This document shows positions 8,890 through 17,466 of a stretch of DNA of 64,000 bases, in pieces. The stretch comes from Pricia antarctica (GTDB taxonomy: Bacteria; Bacteroidota; Bacteroidia; Flavobacteriales; Flavobacteriaceae), in contig DRGL01000027.1 of the NCBI GenBank assembly GCA_011050085.1, forward strand, positions 62,001 to 126,000, given 5' to 3'. A program made the translations under genes and the position numbers. The first letter of the stretch is position 1; the number at the start of each line of letters is the position of its first letter. The notes beneath the pieces were generated by a model. The model was not told where the DNA came from. It saw only the letters and a program-made list of their open reading frames with translations, and did no database searches.

Positions 8890-9729
8890 TTAACGTAATT
8901 CGGTAATTTTTGCTACATCCATATCCCCATAATCCAGATTTTCTCCGGCCATACCCCAAATAAAAGTATAGTTCGAAGTACCCGAACCACAGTGAATGGA
9001 CCAGGGTGGTGAAATGACCGCTTCGTGATTCTGCATCCAAATATGCCGTGTCTCTTGGGGTTGGCCCATAAAATGGCAGACCGACTGGTTTTCAGGAACG
9101 TCAAGGTAAAAATAGATCTCCATACGACGATCGTGAACGTGGGCAGGCATGGTATTCCAAACACTACCAGTTTTGAGCTCGGTCATACCCATCTGTAATT
9201 GACAGGTGGTAACGATACCCCCAATAATCATTTGATTGACCGTTCGGTGATTTGCGGTCTCCAAAGAACCTAATTCCAATTTGTTAGCTTCTGCGACTCC
9301 CACTTTTTTGGTAGGGTAACTCGTGTGTGCCGGAGCGGAATTCATGTAAAACATTGCCGGTTTACTGACATCCGTACTTTTGAAAACTACGTCCTTTGCA
9401 CCTTGACCTATATATAATGCTTCTTTATGATCAAGATTATACGATGTACCATCAACCTCGACTGATCCGGAACCGCCTACATTGATAATGCCAAGTTCAC
9501 GACGTTCAAGAAAAAAATCGGCTTTTAGCGGATCGATAGTTTCCAATTTCAAGGGCTTGTCCGGTACTGCTCCACCTGCGATATACCGGTCGTAATGGGT
9601 GTAGGTGAAATTTATTTCGCCCTTTTGCATTAGATTTGAAATCAAAAACTCCTTTCGTAATCCTTTCGTATCCAGTTTTTTGGTGGCTTCAGGATTGGAA
9701 GCGTATCGTGTTTCGTAATTTGTTGCCAT
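8890..9729 (-). CDS. kduI: 5-dehydro-4-deoxy-D-glucuronate isomerase
   Basis: A 279-aa cupin-fold enzyme that isomerises 4-deoxy-5-threo-hexosulose-uronate (the product of unsaturated uronate cleavage) to 2,5-diketo-3-deoxygluconate. The metal-binding cupin motif HVHDRRMEIYFY lies near residues 197-208, followed by GQPQETRHIW and a late histidine in PPWSIHCG. The length matches KduI. It is first in a minus-strand pair with the DUF4861 gene and diverges from the LacI regulator. Its ATG (9727-9729) is 40 bp downstream of the palindromic operator. It indicates pectin, ulvan or related polyuronate breakdown. Confidence 0.93.
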   Translation of the reverse strand: MATNYETRYASNPEATKKLDTKGLRKEFLISNLMQKGEINFTYTHYDRYIAGGAVPDKPLKLETIDPLKADFFLERRELGIINVGGSGSVEVDGTSYNLDHKEALYIGQGAKDVVFKSTDVSKPAMFYMNSAPAHTSYPTKKVGVAEANKLELGSLETANHRTVNQMIIGGIVTTCQLQMGMTELKTGSVWNTMPAHVHDRRMEIYFYLDVPENQSVCHFMGQPQETRHIWMQNHEAVISPPWSIHCGSGTSNYTFIWGMAGENLDYGDMDVAKITELR

Positions 9730-9754
9730 GTTTTAGTGTATTTTCAGTGTTGTA

Positions 9755-9762
9755 CAAATATA
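9755..9762 (-). promoter_or_regulatory. Putative -7 element of the kduI promoter
   Basis: On the minus strand this reads TATATTTG, matching the Bacteroidota -7 consensus TAnnTTTG, 25 bp upstream of the kduI start codon. The region expected to carry the upstream element coincides with the 9770-9789 palindrome, so bound repressor would block the polymerase. Confidence 0.55.
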
Positions 9763-9769
9763 AAGAAAA

Positions 9770-9789
9770 TAATACAATCGATTGTATTA
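9770..9789. promoter_or_regulatory. LacI-type operator palindrome
   Basis: TAATACAATCGATTGTATTA is a perfect 20-bp inverted repeat with a central CG, the usual form of LacI/GalR-family operators. It lies between the divergent kduI and LacI genes and overlaps the upstream parts of both promoters. It is most likely the binding site of the adjacent regulator, giving both repression of the uronate genes and autoregulation. Confidence 0.75.
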
Positions 9790-9810
9790 CATATTAATTA
9801 CTTAATTTTG
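9782..9810 (+). promoter_or_regulatory. Putative promoter of the LacI regulator gene
   Basis: TTG at 9782-9784 and TAATTTTG at 9803-9810 are separated by 18 bp, matching the Bacteroidota -33/-7 promoter pattern. The -33 element lies inside the operator palindrome, consistent with autoregulation. Confidence 0.55.
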
Positions 9811-9862
9811 GAATTATATCCTCAATATTTTGATTGGACTGTCTCTAAACAGTTATAAATCG

Positions 9863-10921
9863 ATGAAAAAGACTACCATCCATGAAATTGCTAAGGCTTT
9901 GGGCATTGACAGTTCTACTGTTTCGAGGGCCCTCAACGATAGTGAACGGGTAAAGCCCAGGACGAAAAAGAGGGTTTTGGAGAAAGCGCAAGAACTTGGC
10001 TATACAAGAAATATGTTGGCCTCGAATTTGAGGCGCAACAAAAGCAATACGATTGGTGTAATCGTACCGCGGATTTCAAGGTATTTCTTTTCATCCACTA
10101 TTGCAGGCATTGAAGAAACCGCATATAAAGCAGGTTACAGCGTCATTATTTGCCAATCACGTGAAGATGTAAATAGAGAAAGAAAAATTATTAGCAATCT
10201 AATGGCAAACCGGGTTGATGGTATTTTAATGTCCGTAACAATGGAAACAAAAGACAGTTCGCATTTGACGGAATGTTTCGAAAAGGGTATGCCGTTGGTA
10301 TTTTTCGATCGCCATGTTGAAGGTATGAACCAGACGGGGAAAGTGGTCATCGATGATGTGAAAGGGGGCTTTGAGGCCACCGAACATTTAATTAAACAGG
10401 GATGCAGAAAAATTGCACATTTTACCGCTCCACTTGATGTAGAAATCTATAAAAACCGCCATAAGGGTTATTGCATGGCATTGGAGAAGTATAGTATACA
10501 TTATGATAAAAATCTAGTATACATATCCACACTGTTAAAGGAAGATGGCTATTTTTTAGCTGAAAAAATCGTAAATGAATGCGATGGTGTTGATGGAATT
10601 TTTTCCGCTAACGATTTTGCAGCTATTGGAGCGATGAATTTCTTAAAGAGTATCGGTAAAAAAATTCCTGAGGAAATTGCCATTGCGGGTTTTAGCAATG
10701 AACCCACATCGGCAGTAATCGAACCCTCGTTAACTACGGTAGATCAATCCGGAACGGAAATTGGCCGTTTGGCGTGTAACCTATTATTGGATTATTTTAA
10801 AAATGGAAATACTTTGGTGAATAATAAAACTATAATGATACAGCCAAAATTGATAGTGAGGGATTCTTCTCAAAAAAAATCAAATTTTAAAGAAATGCGC
10901 CTCAACATTGGTTTCAAATAA
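9863..10921 (+). CDS. LacI/GalR-family transcriptional regulator of the uronate genes
   Basis: About 352 aa from the ATG at 9863, chosen because the frame then begins directly with the helix-turn-helix (MKKTTIHEIAKALGIDSSTV, residues 1-20) as is standard for LacI proteins. An upstream TTG-initiated extension is unlikely. The LacI DNA-binding domain and hinge occupy about residues 1-60, followed by a periplasmic-binding-protein-like effector domain (TIGVIVPRISRYFFSSTIAG onward). It is divergent from kduI across a perfect palindrome. The effector is probably a uronate-degradation intermediate, by analogy with KdgR-like LacI regulators; this is inferred. Confidence 0.85.
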   Translation: MKKTTIHEIAKALGIDSSTVSRALNDSERVKPRTKKRVLEKAQELGYTRNMLASNLRRNKSNTIGVIVPRISRYFFSSTIAGIEETAYKAGYSVIICQSREDVNRERKIISNLMANRVDGILMSVTMETKDSSHLTECFEKGMPLVFFDRHVEGMNQTGKVVIDDVKGGFEATEHLIKQGCRKIAHFTAPLDVEIYKNRHKGYCMALEKYSIHYDKNLVYISTLLKEDGYFLAEKIVNECDGVDGIFSANDFAAIGAMNFLKSIGKKIPEEIAIAGFSNEPTSAVIEPSLTTVDQSGTEIGRLACNLLLDYFKNGNTLVNNKTIMIQPKLIVRDSSQKKSNFKEMRLNIGFK

Positions 10922-11430
10922 TATGAAATAGTGTCAGCAATTTATAGAATAGTATGTTTTACTTTTTTGATTGGCACAGAAATGGCAATCTTAATTATTA
11001 CCATTATCAAACCTACATTATATAGGGTTTAAATTTATAAGTTTTAGTAGTAATAGTCTAACGATATTCACTGTCTATTGAATATCGTTAGACTATAGCG
11101 TTTGAAACCGAAAGAGCATTTCATCTATGTAGAAATTACCACCATAATTATATGCCTAAAACAAAAAGTAAATTAGTCCGTATTCCTTTTATCTGACATA
11201 ATTGTTTGGCGAGTCTTTTACAGTTTCTAGAAAAGAACATTAGCACCAATAATCTAAAGACTGTTTCTTTGCCATCAGTCCTTTATAACTTTCCTGATTA
11301 AAATCAATAAATACTATCTTGCCCAGCTTAAATATTTGATAATCTAACTATTAAAAAATACAATCAAATGAATTGGTTATGAGATTCTTAGGCCGTTTAA
11401 TTGGAATACTATCTTGAATACAATGAATTT
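10922..11430. other. Gene-free interval of 509 bp
   Basis: No coding potential is visible on either strand between the LacI gene end and the convergent TIM-barrel gene. The AT-rich interval contains one striking long perfect hairpin (11053-11096) and otherwise nothing I can name. Confidence 0.6.
11053..11096. repeat. Perfect 18-bp inverted repeat (stem-loop)
   Basis: The left arm 11053-11070 (ATAGTCTAACGATATTCA) is perfectly complementary to the right arm 11079-11096, with an 8-nt loop CTGTCTAT. No run of T follows on either strand, so it is not a standard intrinsic terminator. Being between convergent genes it could still stop transcription in both directions. Confidence 0.85.
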
Positions 11431-12258
11431 CTAATCCAATGTATTGAGATTCTCGAGAAATAATAAACTTTCTGGCACTTGCTCAACAACCCTTGAAGAT
11501 TCATCCTCTATAAACATATATTCAATACCTAGCTTTTTAGCTTCGGCCACAGTACTCGCAAAATCGATTTGGCCTGTACCCAGTATTACATTGGTTTCAA
11601 CATCTTCATGACCGGTATTATTTCCCTCTACGCCTTTTTCCATATCCTTAAGATGCATCAAACTAAATTTATCGGGATATTTTTTCATAAGGGCCAAGGG
11701 GTCGGCTCCACCGTGTTGCGCCCAATATACATCAAGCTCAAAAGTAAAATTAGAAGCGTTTTGAGCCATGTAGTCGAACAATGTTCCGTTTTTGTAAGGT
11801 CTAAATTCATAGCCATGGGCATGGTATGCCAGGGTCAGACCATTTTCTTTGAGCAACTTCCCGGCAGCATTGAAGACATCTGTGGCATGTTTCGTCTCTT
11901 CTAAGTCCCACTTGTTATCATCATGGGGTACCCAAGCGCACATCACATACTTGGCACCGAAAGATTTGGCATTTTCAACAACCTTTTGGGGGTCATTTTC
12001 CAAATCCTCAAAATTGGCTCCAATGCTGACCATTTCAAGATTGTTTTTTTCTAGAAGCATTTCATACTCGGCCATAGGCAAATCATAGGTTCCGCCGCCC
12101 TCAATTTTCGTAATGCCCCAATCGTTAATCAGCTTTAATGTACCCGGAACATCCTCTTTGAACTGATCTCGCAAGCTATACAATTGCAGACCGACCTCTT
12201 GTCCAAAAATGGGTGTTGCTAATACAGCAATTCCAAATACTAAGAGCATTTTTTTCAT
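11431..12258 (-). CDS. Secreted sugar phosphate isomerase/epimerase-like TIM-barrel protein
   Basis: About 275 aa from the ATG at 12256-12258. That start gives a clean signal peptide MKKMLLVFGIAVLATPIFGQ; an upstream ATG adding three residues is also possible. The mature part is an AP endonuclease family 2 / xylose isomerase-like barrel. It begins VGLQLYSLRDQF and carries metal-ligand-like segments LAYHAHGYEF, FELDVYWAQHGGADP and FSLMHLKDMEKG. Such exported barrels are frequent in Bacteroidota carbohydrate loci, often with oxidoreductases. The exact reaction is not assignable from sequence alone. The neighbours (GMC oxidoreductase, GH92) suggest sugar or keto-sugar processing in the periplasm. 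Confidence 0.8.
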   Translation of the reverse strand: MKKMLLVFGIAVLATPIFGQEVGLQLYSLRDQFKEDVPGTLKLINDWGITKIEGGGTYDLPMAEYEMLLEKNNLEMVSIGANFEDLENDPQKVVENAKSFGAKYVMCAWVPHDDNKWDLEETKHATDVFNAAGKLLKENGLTLAYHAHGYEFRPYKNGTLFDYMAQNASNFTFELDVYWAQHGGADPLALMKKYPDKFSLMHLKDMEKGVEGNNTGHEDVETNVILGTGQIDFASTVAEAKKLGIEYMFIEDESSRVVEQVPESLLFLENLNTLD

Positions 12259-12435
12259 GTCTATCATTACTATTTCAAGTTATTACTTTCCCTAAATTTT
12301 AAATTCAAGCGAAATCTTAGTACTAATTCTTTCAGATGCTACAAACAAACCAAGAAGTTCTGATCTATTATTTTATTTTAATGTGCTTTCTGTAAAAATA
12401 TAAACAGTCAGCATGCTCCCAATGTTTGACCTAAG

Positions 12436-13155
12436 CTATGTCAACAGTTTGCCATTCTCATCCCACTCCGCGATTTCGTTACGCGTGCTTTGATCGATAC
12501 ATTTAGCGATCCATTCGGGGTCATACGCCACACCATGCTGGTCTAAAACATCTTGTGGCACACCATCCCATACATTGGGCATATTGCCTTTATATCCCAA
12601 ATCTGCTATGCCCACTTTAGAGGTGTAGTAGCCTGAAACCGTAAGGTTACGCATTAGTGCAAAAAATTGAATTTCCAAGGGCTGCCTATCTAAGGGTACT
12701 TCGGGATCATGAAAACAAATTTCGTCGCATATTTGTTTTTGTTGCTCTAGGGTTGCGGATTTAAATTCCGTTCCAAATTCCGTATTGCTTTTGTGATCCA
12801 TCCACATTAGTCCCCCTAATAGCGTATTCTGCATTTCGGGAATGTCTTTTCCCATGAACTCTATGAATTCAGGTACATTGGCTTCAATGGGGCCACCGTG
12901 AGGTTCTTTTGGAGGAAGGATTACTGTACTTAAAACCGAAATGGATTCCATCTCGTGCTCGTTGAACAACTGTTCGGCATTGAGTTTTTCGATACGGTCA
13001 AGTTCTTCGGGCGTTCGGCCAAAATACTTGGTGTCCTCTGTTGCCGGAATTTCTTCGTTCACGGTCTGTTCCCCGTCGGTCTTACAACCATGGAAGGCTA
13101 AAGCCGAAGCTCCGGCACCTAGAATTATCGTCTGTATACTCTTTCTTCTATCCAT
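12436..13155 (-). CDS. Gluconate 2-dehydrogenase subunit 3 family protein
   Basis: A 239-aa protein with an N-terminal basic DRRKS followed by a hydrophobic segment and a cysteine near residue 24 (FHGCKT), consistent with Tat-dependent or lipoprotein export. The body, with ESISVLSTVILPPKEPHGGP and LDRQPLEIQFFALMRNLTVSGYYTS, matches the small subunit of membrane-bound gluconate-type dehydrogenases. It accompanies a GMC flavoprotein as chaperone or structural partner. It starts 6 bp after the end of the GMC gene, a tight operon arrangement. It is expected to form a periplasmic complex with that flavoprotein. Confidence 0.85.
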   Translation of the reverse strand: MDRRKSIQTIILGAGASALAFHGCKTDGEQTVNEEIPATEDTKYFGRTPEELDRIEKLNAEQLFNEHEMESISVLSTVILPPKEPHGGPIEANVPEFIEFMGKDIPEMQNTLLGGLMWMDHKSNTEFGTEFKSATLEQQKQICDEICFHDPEVPLDRQPLEIQFFALMRNLTVSGYYTSKVGIADLGYKGNMPNVWDGVPQDVLDQHGVAYDPEWIAKCIDQSTRNEIAEWDENGKLLT

Positions 13156-13161
13156 GGTGTA

Positions 13162-14883
13162 TTATATATTTTGCTGTTTCAATTGTTCTATGATATAATC
13201 CGAAGCTCTCCAAGAAAGGGCCATTATCGTCCAAGTACAGTTTTTATCGGCCTGTGACACGAACGGACCGGCATCGACTATGAAAACGTTGTCGACATCG
13301 TGCAACTGGTTGAATTTGTTGGTTACCGAGGTTTTAGGATCATTGCCCATTCTAGTTGTGCCAACCTCATGAATAATTTCTCCCGGGGCATTAAGTCCGT
13401 AATCCCGGTCTTTACCTGGTTTTTCACCTAAAGGCTCACCACCCATATTATGAATAATTTCTTCGAAAGTATCCTGCATATGCTTGGCCTGCTTGACTTC
13501 AAGATCTGACCATTTATAGTTGAATTTAAGAACTGGAATTCCGTAGTCATCCAATGTCGTAGGGTCAATCTCACAATAGTTTTCCTTCCGGGCGATTCCT
13601 TCACCGCGACCACCGAAACCTACTACTGAACCGTAATATTTTTTAACATCCTCCCGAAGGCTCTCACCATAACCCCCGACTTTTAATCCGAAAAATTTAT
13701 TGAATTCATTGGTATTAAAACCAAAACCGTAATTGGGATTACTCATACCACCCCAGACTTCTATATGATAACCACGGGGGAAGTCAAGTTTCGAATTATC
13801 GCCCCACCACGGAGAGTAGACGTGCATACCACCAACACCGTCTTCATTATAGCTCGTTTTTCGGTTCATAAGGCCAGGAACGAAACCTGAAGCGCTACTT
13901 CCCGTTGAATCATGCAAATATTTACCAATCAGATCACTGCTGTTTCCTAATCCATTAGGATGGCTCTTACTTTTTGAATTTAAAAGTATGCGTGCGGAGC
14001 TACAGGCCGATGCGGCCAAAACCACTACTTTTGCTTTTAATTTGTATTCTTTTCTATCAATTTTATTGATAAACGAAACGCCTGTCGCTTTTCCTTCTTC
14101 GTTAGTAGTAACTTCACGTACCATTGAATCGCAATACAATTTAACTTGACCCCCATTCTTTTGAGCAGGAAATATCAAGCAACTCCCCGCAGAGAAATCG
14201 GCGTATATCGAACAAGATCGACCGCATTGACCACAATAAAAACAAACGCCCCTATCATTGTTTATGCGTTTTGTTAACATTGATAATCTACCCGGTATAA
14301 CGGGAACCCCTGATTTCTTGGCTCCATTGATGTAGAAAAGCTCGTGTAGTCTGGGTTTTGGCGGTGGAAGAAAGAATCCGTCCGGATCATTTTCACGACC
14401 TTCATTGGTGCCGAAAACCCCTATCAATTTATCTACCTTGTCGTAATATGGCTTGACGTCATCATACCCAATAGGCCAATCTTCGCCATGGCCATCACGT
14501 GTCTTTCCCTTAAAATCTTTTGGACCGAAACGCAGTGAAATACGGCCCCAGTGATTGGTTCTTCCACCTAGCATTCGGGAGCGCCACCAGCGAAATGTTG
14601 TTCCTTCGGCATGTGTATACGGTTCACCCTCGACTTCCCAATCGCCCCATGACATATCGGCCCCACCGAAAGCACGATCCGTTCCAGCAAACCGTCTTGG
14701 AGATTCATAGGCCCATTTCAATTGGGTCATCGTTTTTGGGTCCGCAGGGTCAAAAAAGGGCCCGGCTTCAACGACAGCCACCTTCAGACCGGCATCGGCC
14801 AATTGTTTGGTGGCCATACCACCACCGGCACCCGAACCTACGATGATTACATCATACTCTTCAGGGGTTTCCTTTATTTGCAT
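13162..14883 (-). CDS. GMC-family FAD-dependent oxidoreductase
   Basis: A 573-aa flavoenzyme. The FAD-binding dinucleotide fold YDVIIVGSGAGGGMATKQL is at residues 9-27 and VVEAGPFFD follows. A Cys-rich insertion CFYCGQCGRSC is near residue 220, and the C-terminal GMC region HEVGTTRMGNDP...VDAGPFVSQADKNCTWTIMA is intact. The family oxidises sugar alcohols, sugars or aldonates, and the version paired with a subunit-3 protein resembles gluconate/sorbose-type dehydrogenases. No signal peptide is visible, so export may depend on the partner's signal. It lies in an operon upstream of the subunit-3 gene and downstream of GH92. Confidence 0.88.
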   Translation of the reverse strand: MQIKETPEEYDVIIVGSGAGGGMATKQLADAGLKVAVVEAGPFFDPADPKTMTQLKWAYESPRRFAGTDRAFGGADMSWGDWEVEGEPYTHAEGTTFRWWRSRMLGGRTNHWGRISLRFGPKDFKGKTRDGHGEDWPIGYDDVKPYYDKVDKLIGVFGTNEGRENDPDGFFLPPPKPRLHELFYINGAKKSGVPVIPGRLSMLTKRINNDRGVCFYCGQCGRSCSIYADFSAGSCLIFPAQKNGGQVKLYCDSMVREVTTNEEGKATGVSFINKIDRKEYKLKAKVVVLAASACSSARILLNSKSKSHPNGLGNSSDLIGKYLHDSTGSSASGFVPGLMNRKTSYNEDGVGGMHVYSPWWGDNSKLDFPRGYHIEVWGGMSNPNYGFGFNTNEFNKFFGLKVGGYGESLREDVKKYYGSVVGFGGRGEGIARKENYCEIDPTTLDDYGIPVLKFNYKWSDLEVKQAKHMQDTFEEIIHNMGGEPLGEKPGKDRDYGLNAPGEIIHEVGTTRMGNDPKTSVTNKFNQLHDVDNVFIVDAGPFVSQADKNCTWTIMALSWRASDYIIEQLKQQNI

Positions 14884-14979
14884 ATCTTGGTTTTTTTTAT
14901 TTCCGGAGACAAGTTAAAAATTAATATTCTGAAACGCTAGAAAATCATTATGATTTGATTTCAGTCTGACAAAATACGA

Positions 14980-17286
14980 TTATTCCAAACGGCCCATCTC
15001 CAAGCGTAATTCACCACCATTGGTGATTTCGGAGTGTGGAATTCCGAAGCCTTTCAATTTTTTGCCATTTAAGAGGCTACTCTTAATTTGACTATGGTCA
15101 TCAGCATTCTTTATGGTTTTAATGATAAATGTTTTTCCGGGATAATAGTTTTTATCAAGATGGATGCTTACCATATCGAAAATCGGACTTCCTATTTCAT
15201 ATGCGGGATCAACTTCGGTGCCCCCGTTCATTTGAAATAGACCCATTTTCAATAGTACGGCGAGACTTCCCATGAGACCTTGATCTTCATCGCCATTATA
15301 TCCTGTAGCTGGTGAGATGCCACCGAAAACTTTGTCTGTTACTTTTCTGGACCAATATTGTGTCAAATCCGGTCTGCCCAAGTGATTAAAGACAAATGCG
15401 GTCTGCATCGAAGGTTGATTACCATAGTTAATCGGAATACGGCTGTATTCCGGATGCATTTCAACCGAATGGGAGTTACCTGATGTGAAACCAAGTTTCT
15501 CGGCGGTTTCAAATTGGATATTCAATTTTTCTACAGCTTTTTTAGCACCCCCCATCAATTTTGCAAGTCCTGTTATATCGTGTGGTACGAACCATGTGCC
15601 CTGAGCACCATTAGCTTCGATAAAACCGGATTCATACTGATACGGATCAAAATCTTTCCGCCACTTTCCATCGACATCTTTGGGGCGCATCCAGCCCTCT
15701 GTAGGGTCGAAAACATTTTTATAATTGTTGGACCGTTTTAAAAAATAATCGTAATCGTCTTGCAAGCCTAACTTTTTGGCCAGTTGGGCAAGTGTCCAAT
15801 CCTGGTAGGCATATTCTAAAGTTAAACTGGCACCATCTTGATGACCTCCAAATTTACCTTCCGGTATAGGATGTGGTACATAGTTATTCTCCATATAATG
15901 CTTCATTCCCCCACCTAAAGAGGTATTGTGTTCATACCCTGCCTTGGCCATGATTCCTTCGGCCATATGATTTTTCTTTAGTGCTTTATATATGCTTTGC
16001 AAATCCTCCGTCAATATGCCTTTTTGAATGGCACTAATAATAAACGGGGTAGACGAAGCACCGGTCATCACATAGGTATAGTTACCCCCGGAAGGACCGC
16101 GCGGAATCAATCCACCATCTTTGTGATATTGTAATAGGGATAAGGCAAAATCTTTCATGATATCGGGATAAACAAGCCCCCATAGCGTGTTCAGTGTCCA
16201 TTGCGCCCCCCAGAATGAATCGGAATTGTAATGGGCGTGCCTTGGATGACCCTTGTCATCAAGAGGAAGCTGTCCGACTCTAAATGTTTCACCGGTATTA
16301 TCGGGATACGCTCCATTGAAATCACTAATGGTTCTTCTGCCTTGCAGGGAATGCCAGAGATCGGTGTAAAACCTGCGCTGGTCAATTTCAGTGCCGCCTT
16401 CAATCTGTATTCGGCCCAAACGGTCGTTCCATTCTTTTCTGGAATCCGCTACCGTTTTTTGGAAATTCCAATCCTTGAGTTCTGAAGTCATATTCGCAGC
16501 GGCATTTTCAAAGGATGTGTATGAAATAGCTGCTTTCATCTGAACCTTTTTTTCTTCGGCATCGGTATAAACTAGAAAATTTCCTGTTTTCTGATCTTGA
16601 ACAACCGAATCGATTGACACGTCAAACGCAATCTGAAAATATAGTTTGAAGGGTTTAGGTCGTCGGTGGGTAGGTGTCATAATTAAGGAGCCGGAGAGGC
16701 TTCTAATCCCCGTCTGCTCTAATGTACCAGCTTCATTTGCGTTGGGCCCTAATATGGTGTTCAAATTGAAAAGAATTGCCGGAAGCCCTTTTTCGGTAAA
16801 GATATACTGATGCAAACCTACTCGTTTGGTACTCGTCAACTCAGCGGTTATACCATAGCGTTCAAGTTCTACTCGATGATAGCCAGGGGAAACATTTTCG
16901 GTTTCATGGGAAAATTTGGAATAAAAATCCGTAAAAATGGCTTCTTGATTTTCGTTGCCAACGACAACCGGCATAACCGATAAACCTGAAATCTGCCATC
17001 CATGAACATGGCTAAAGCCTTTAATTGTATCGGTCTTATATCGATAACCACTGCCCCACGCCCCATCGATTTCGGTATCGGGACTCAAATTGACCATTCC
17101 AAAGGGACGGCTGGCGGATGAAAAGAAGAACCAGCGGGAATTTTCAGTGTCCAATTGAGGATAGACCAAATCAACTGGATCAGCGCTGGAAAATACCTCT
17201 ATTTTTTGGGATTGGCCCATTGCGAAACACAAAAAAGCGATGCAAAAGGATGCAAAATTAGGATAGGATAGTTTGTTTGACTTCAT
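14980..17286 (-). CDS. GH92-family glycosyl hydrolase (predicted exo-alpha-mannosidase)
   Basis: A 768-aa secreted protein with a signal peptide (residues 1-27, ending GQSQ). The GH92 hallmarks are present: an N-terminal beta domain with FFFSSASRPFGMVNLSPDT and GYRYKTDTIKGFSHVHGWQ, and a catalytic (alpha/alpha)6 domain with HYNSDSFWGAQWTLNTLWGL, MTGASSTPFI, DWTLAQLAKKLG and GYNGDEDQGLMGS. The last contains the acidic residues typical of this calcium-dependent family. GH92 enzymes release terminal alpha-mannose from glycans, mostly alpha-1,2. The length is normal. The next gene in the same direction (GMC oxidase) could act on released sugars, which is an inference. Confidence 0.88.
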   Translation of the reverse strand: MKSNKLSYPNFASFCIAFLCFAMGQSQKIEVFSSADPVDLVYPQLDTENSRWFFFSSASRPFGMVNLSPDTEIDGAWGSGYRYKTDTIKGFSHVHGWQISGLSVMPVVVGNENQEAIFTDFYSKFSHETENVSPGYHRVELERYGITAELTSTKRVGLHQYIFTEKGLPAILFNLNTILGPNANEAGTLEQTGIRSLSGSLIMTPTHRRPKPFKLYFQIAFDVSIDSVVQDQKTGNFLVYTDAEEKKVQMKAAISYTSFENAAANMTSELKDWNFQKTVADSRKEWNDRLGRIQIEGGTEIDQRRFYTDLWHSLQGRRTISDFNGAYPDNTGETFRVGQLPLDDKGHPRHAHYNSDSFWGAQWTLNTLWGLVYPDIMKDFALSLLQYHKDGGLIPRGPSGGNYTYVMTGASSTPFIISAIQKGILTEDLQSIYKALKKNHMAEGIMAKAGYEHNTSLGGGMKHYMENNYVPHPIPEGKFGGHQDGASLTLEYAYQDWTLAQLAKKLGLQDDYDYFLKRSNNYKNVFDPTEGWMRPKDVDGKWRKDFDPYQYESGFIEANGAQGTWFVPHDITGLAKLMGGAKKAVEKLNIQFETAEKLGFTSGNSHSVEMHPEYSRIPINYGNQPSMQTAFVFNHLGRPDLTQYWSRKVTDKVFGGISPATGYNGDEDQGLMGSLAVLLKMGLFQMNGGTEVDPAYEIGSPIFDMVSIHLDKNYYPGKTFIIKTIKNADDHSQIKSSLLNGKKLKGFGIPHSEITNGGELRLEMGRLE

Positions 17287-17290
17287 TCAA

Positions 17291-17336
17291 TTACTTTACA
17301 AATACTACAGCATTTACTTTACAAATACTACAGCAT
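17291..17336. repeat. Perfect 23-bp tandem duplication upstream of GH92
   Basis: Two identical 23-bp units, 17291-17313 and 17314-17336, each starting TTACTTTACAAATACTACAG, lie immediately upstream of the GH92 start on the minus strand. A slippage duplication is the simple explanation; a duplicated regulatory site is possible. Confidence 0.9.
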
Positions 17337-17466
17337 TCTCTAACTTAAAACACATAATTAGTCCTTTCAAATTTTCCTGGTTTGAATTCTTTTTTCGGTT
17401 TTAAATTCTAGTGCATCCTATGAAAATACCGTATTTAGCACTCAGGTTAGGAATGTCAACAAAAAT

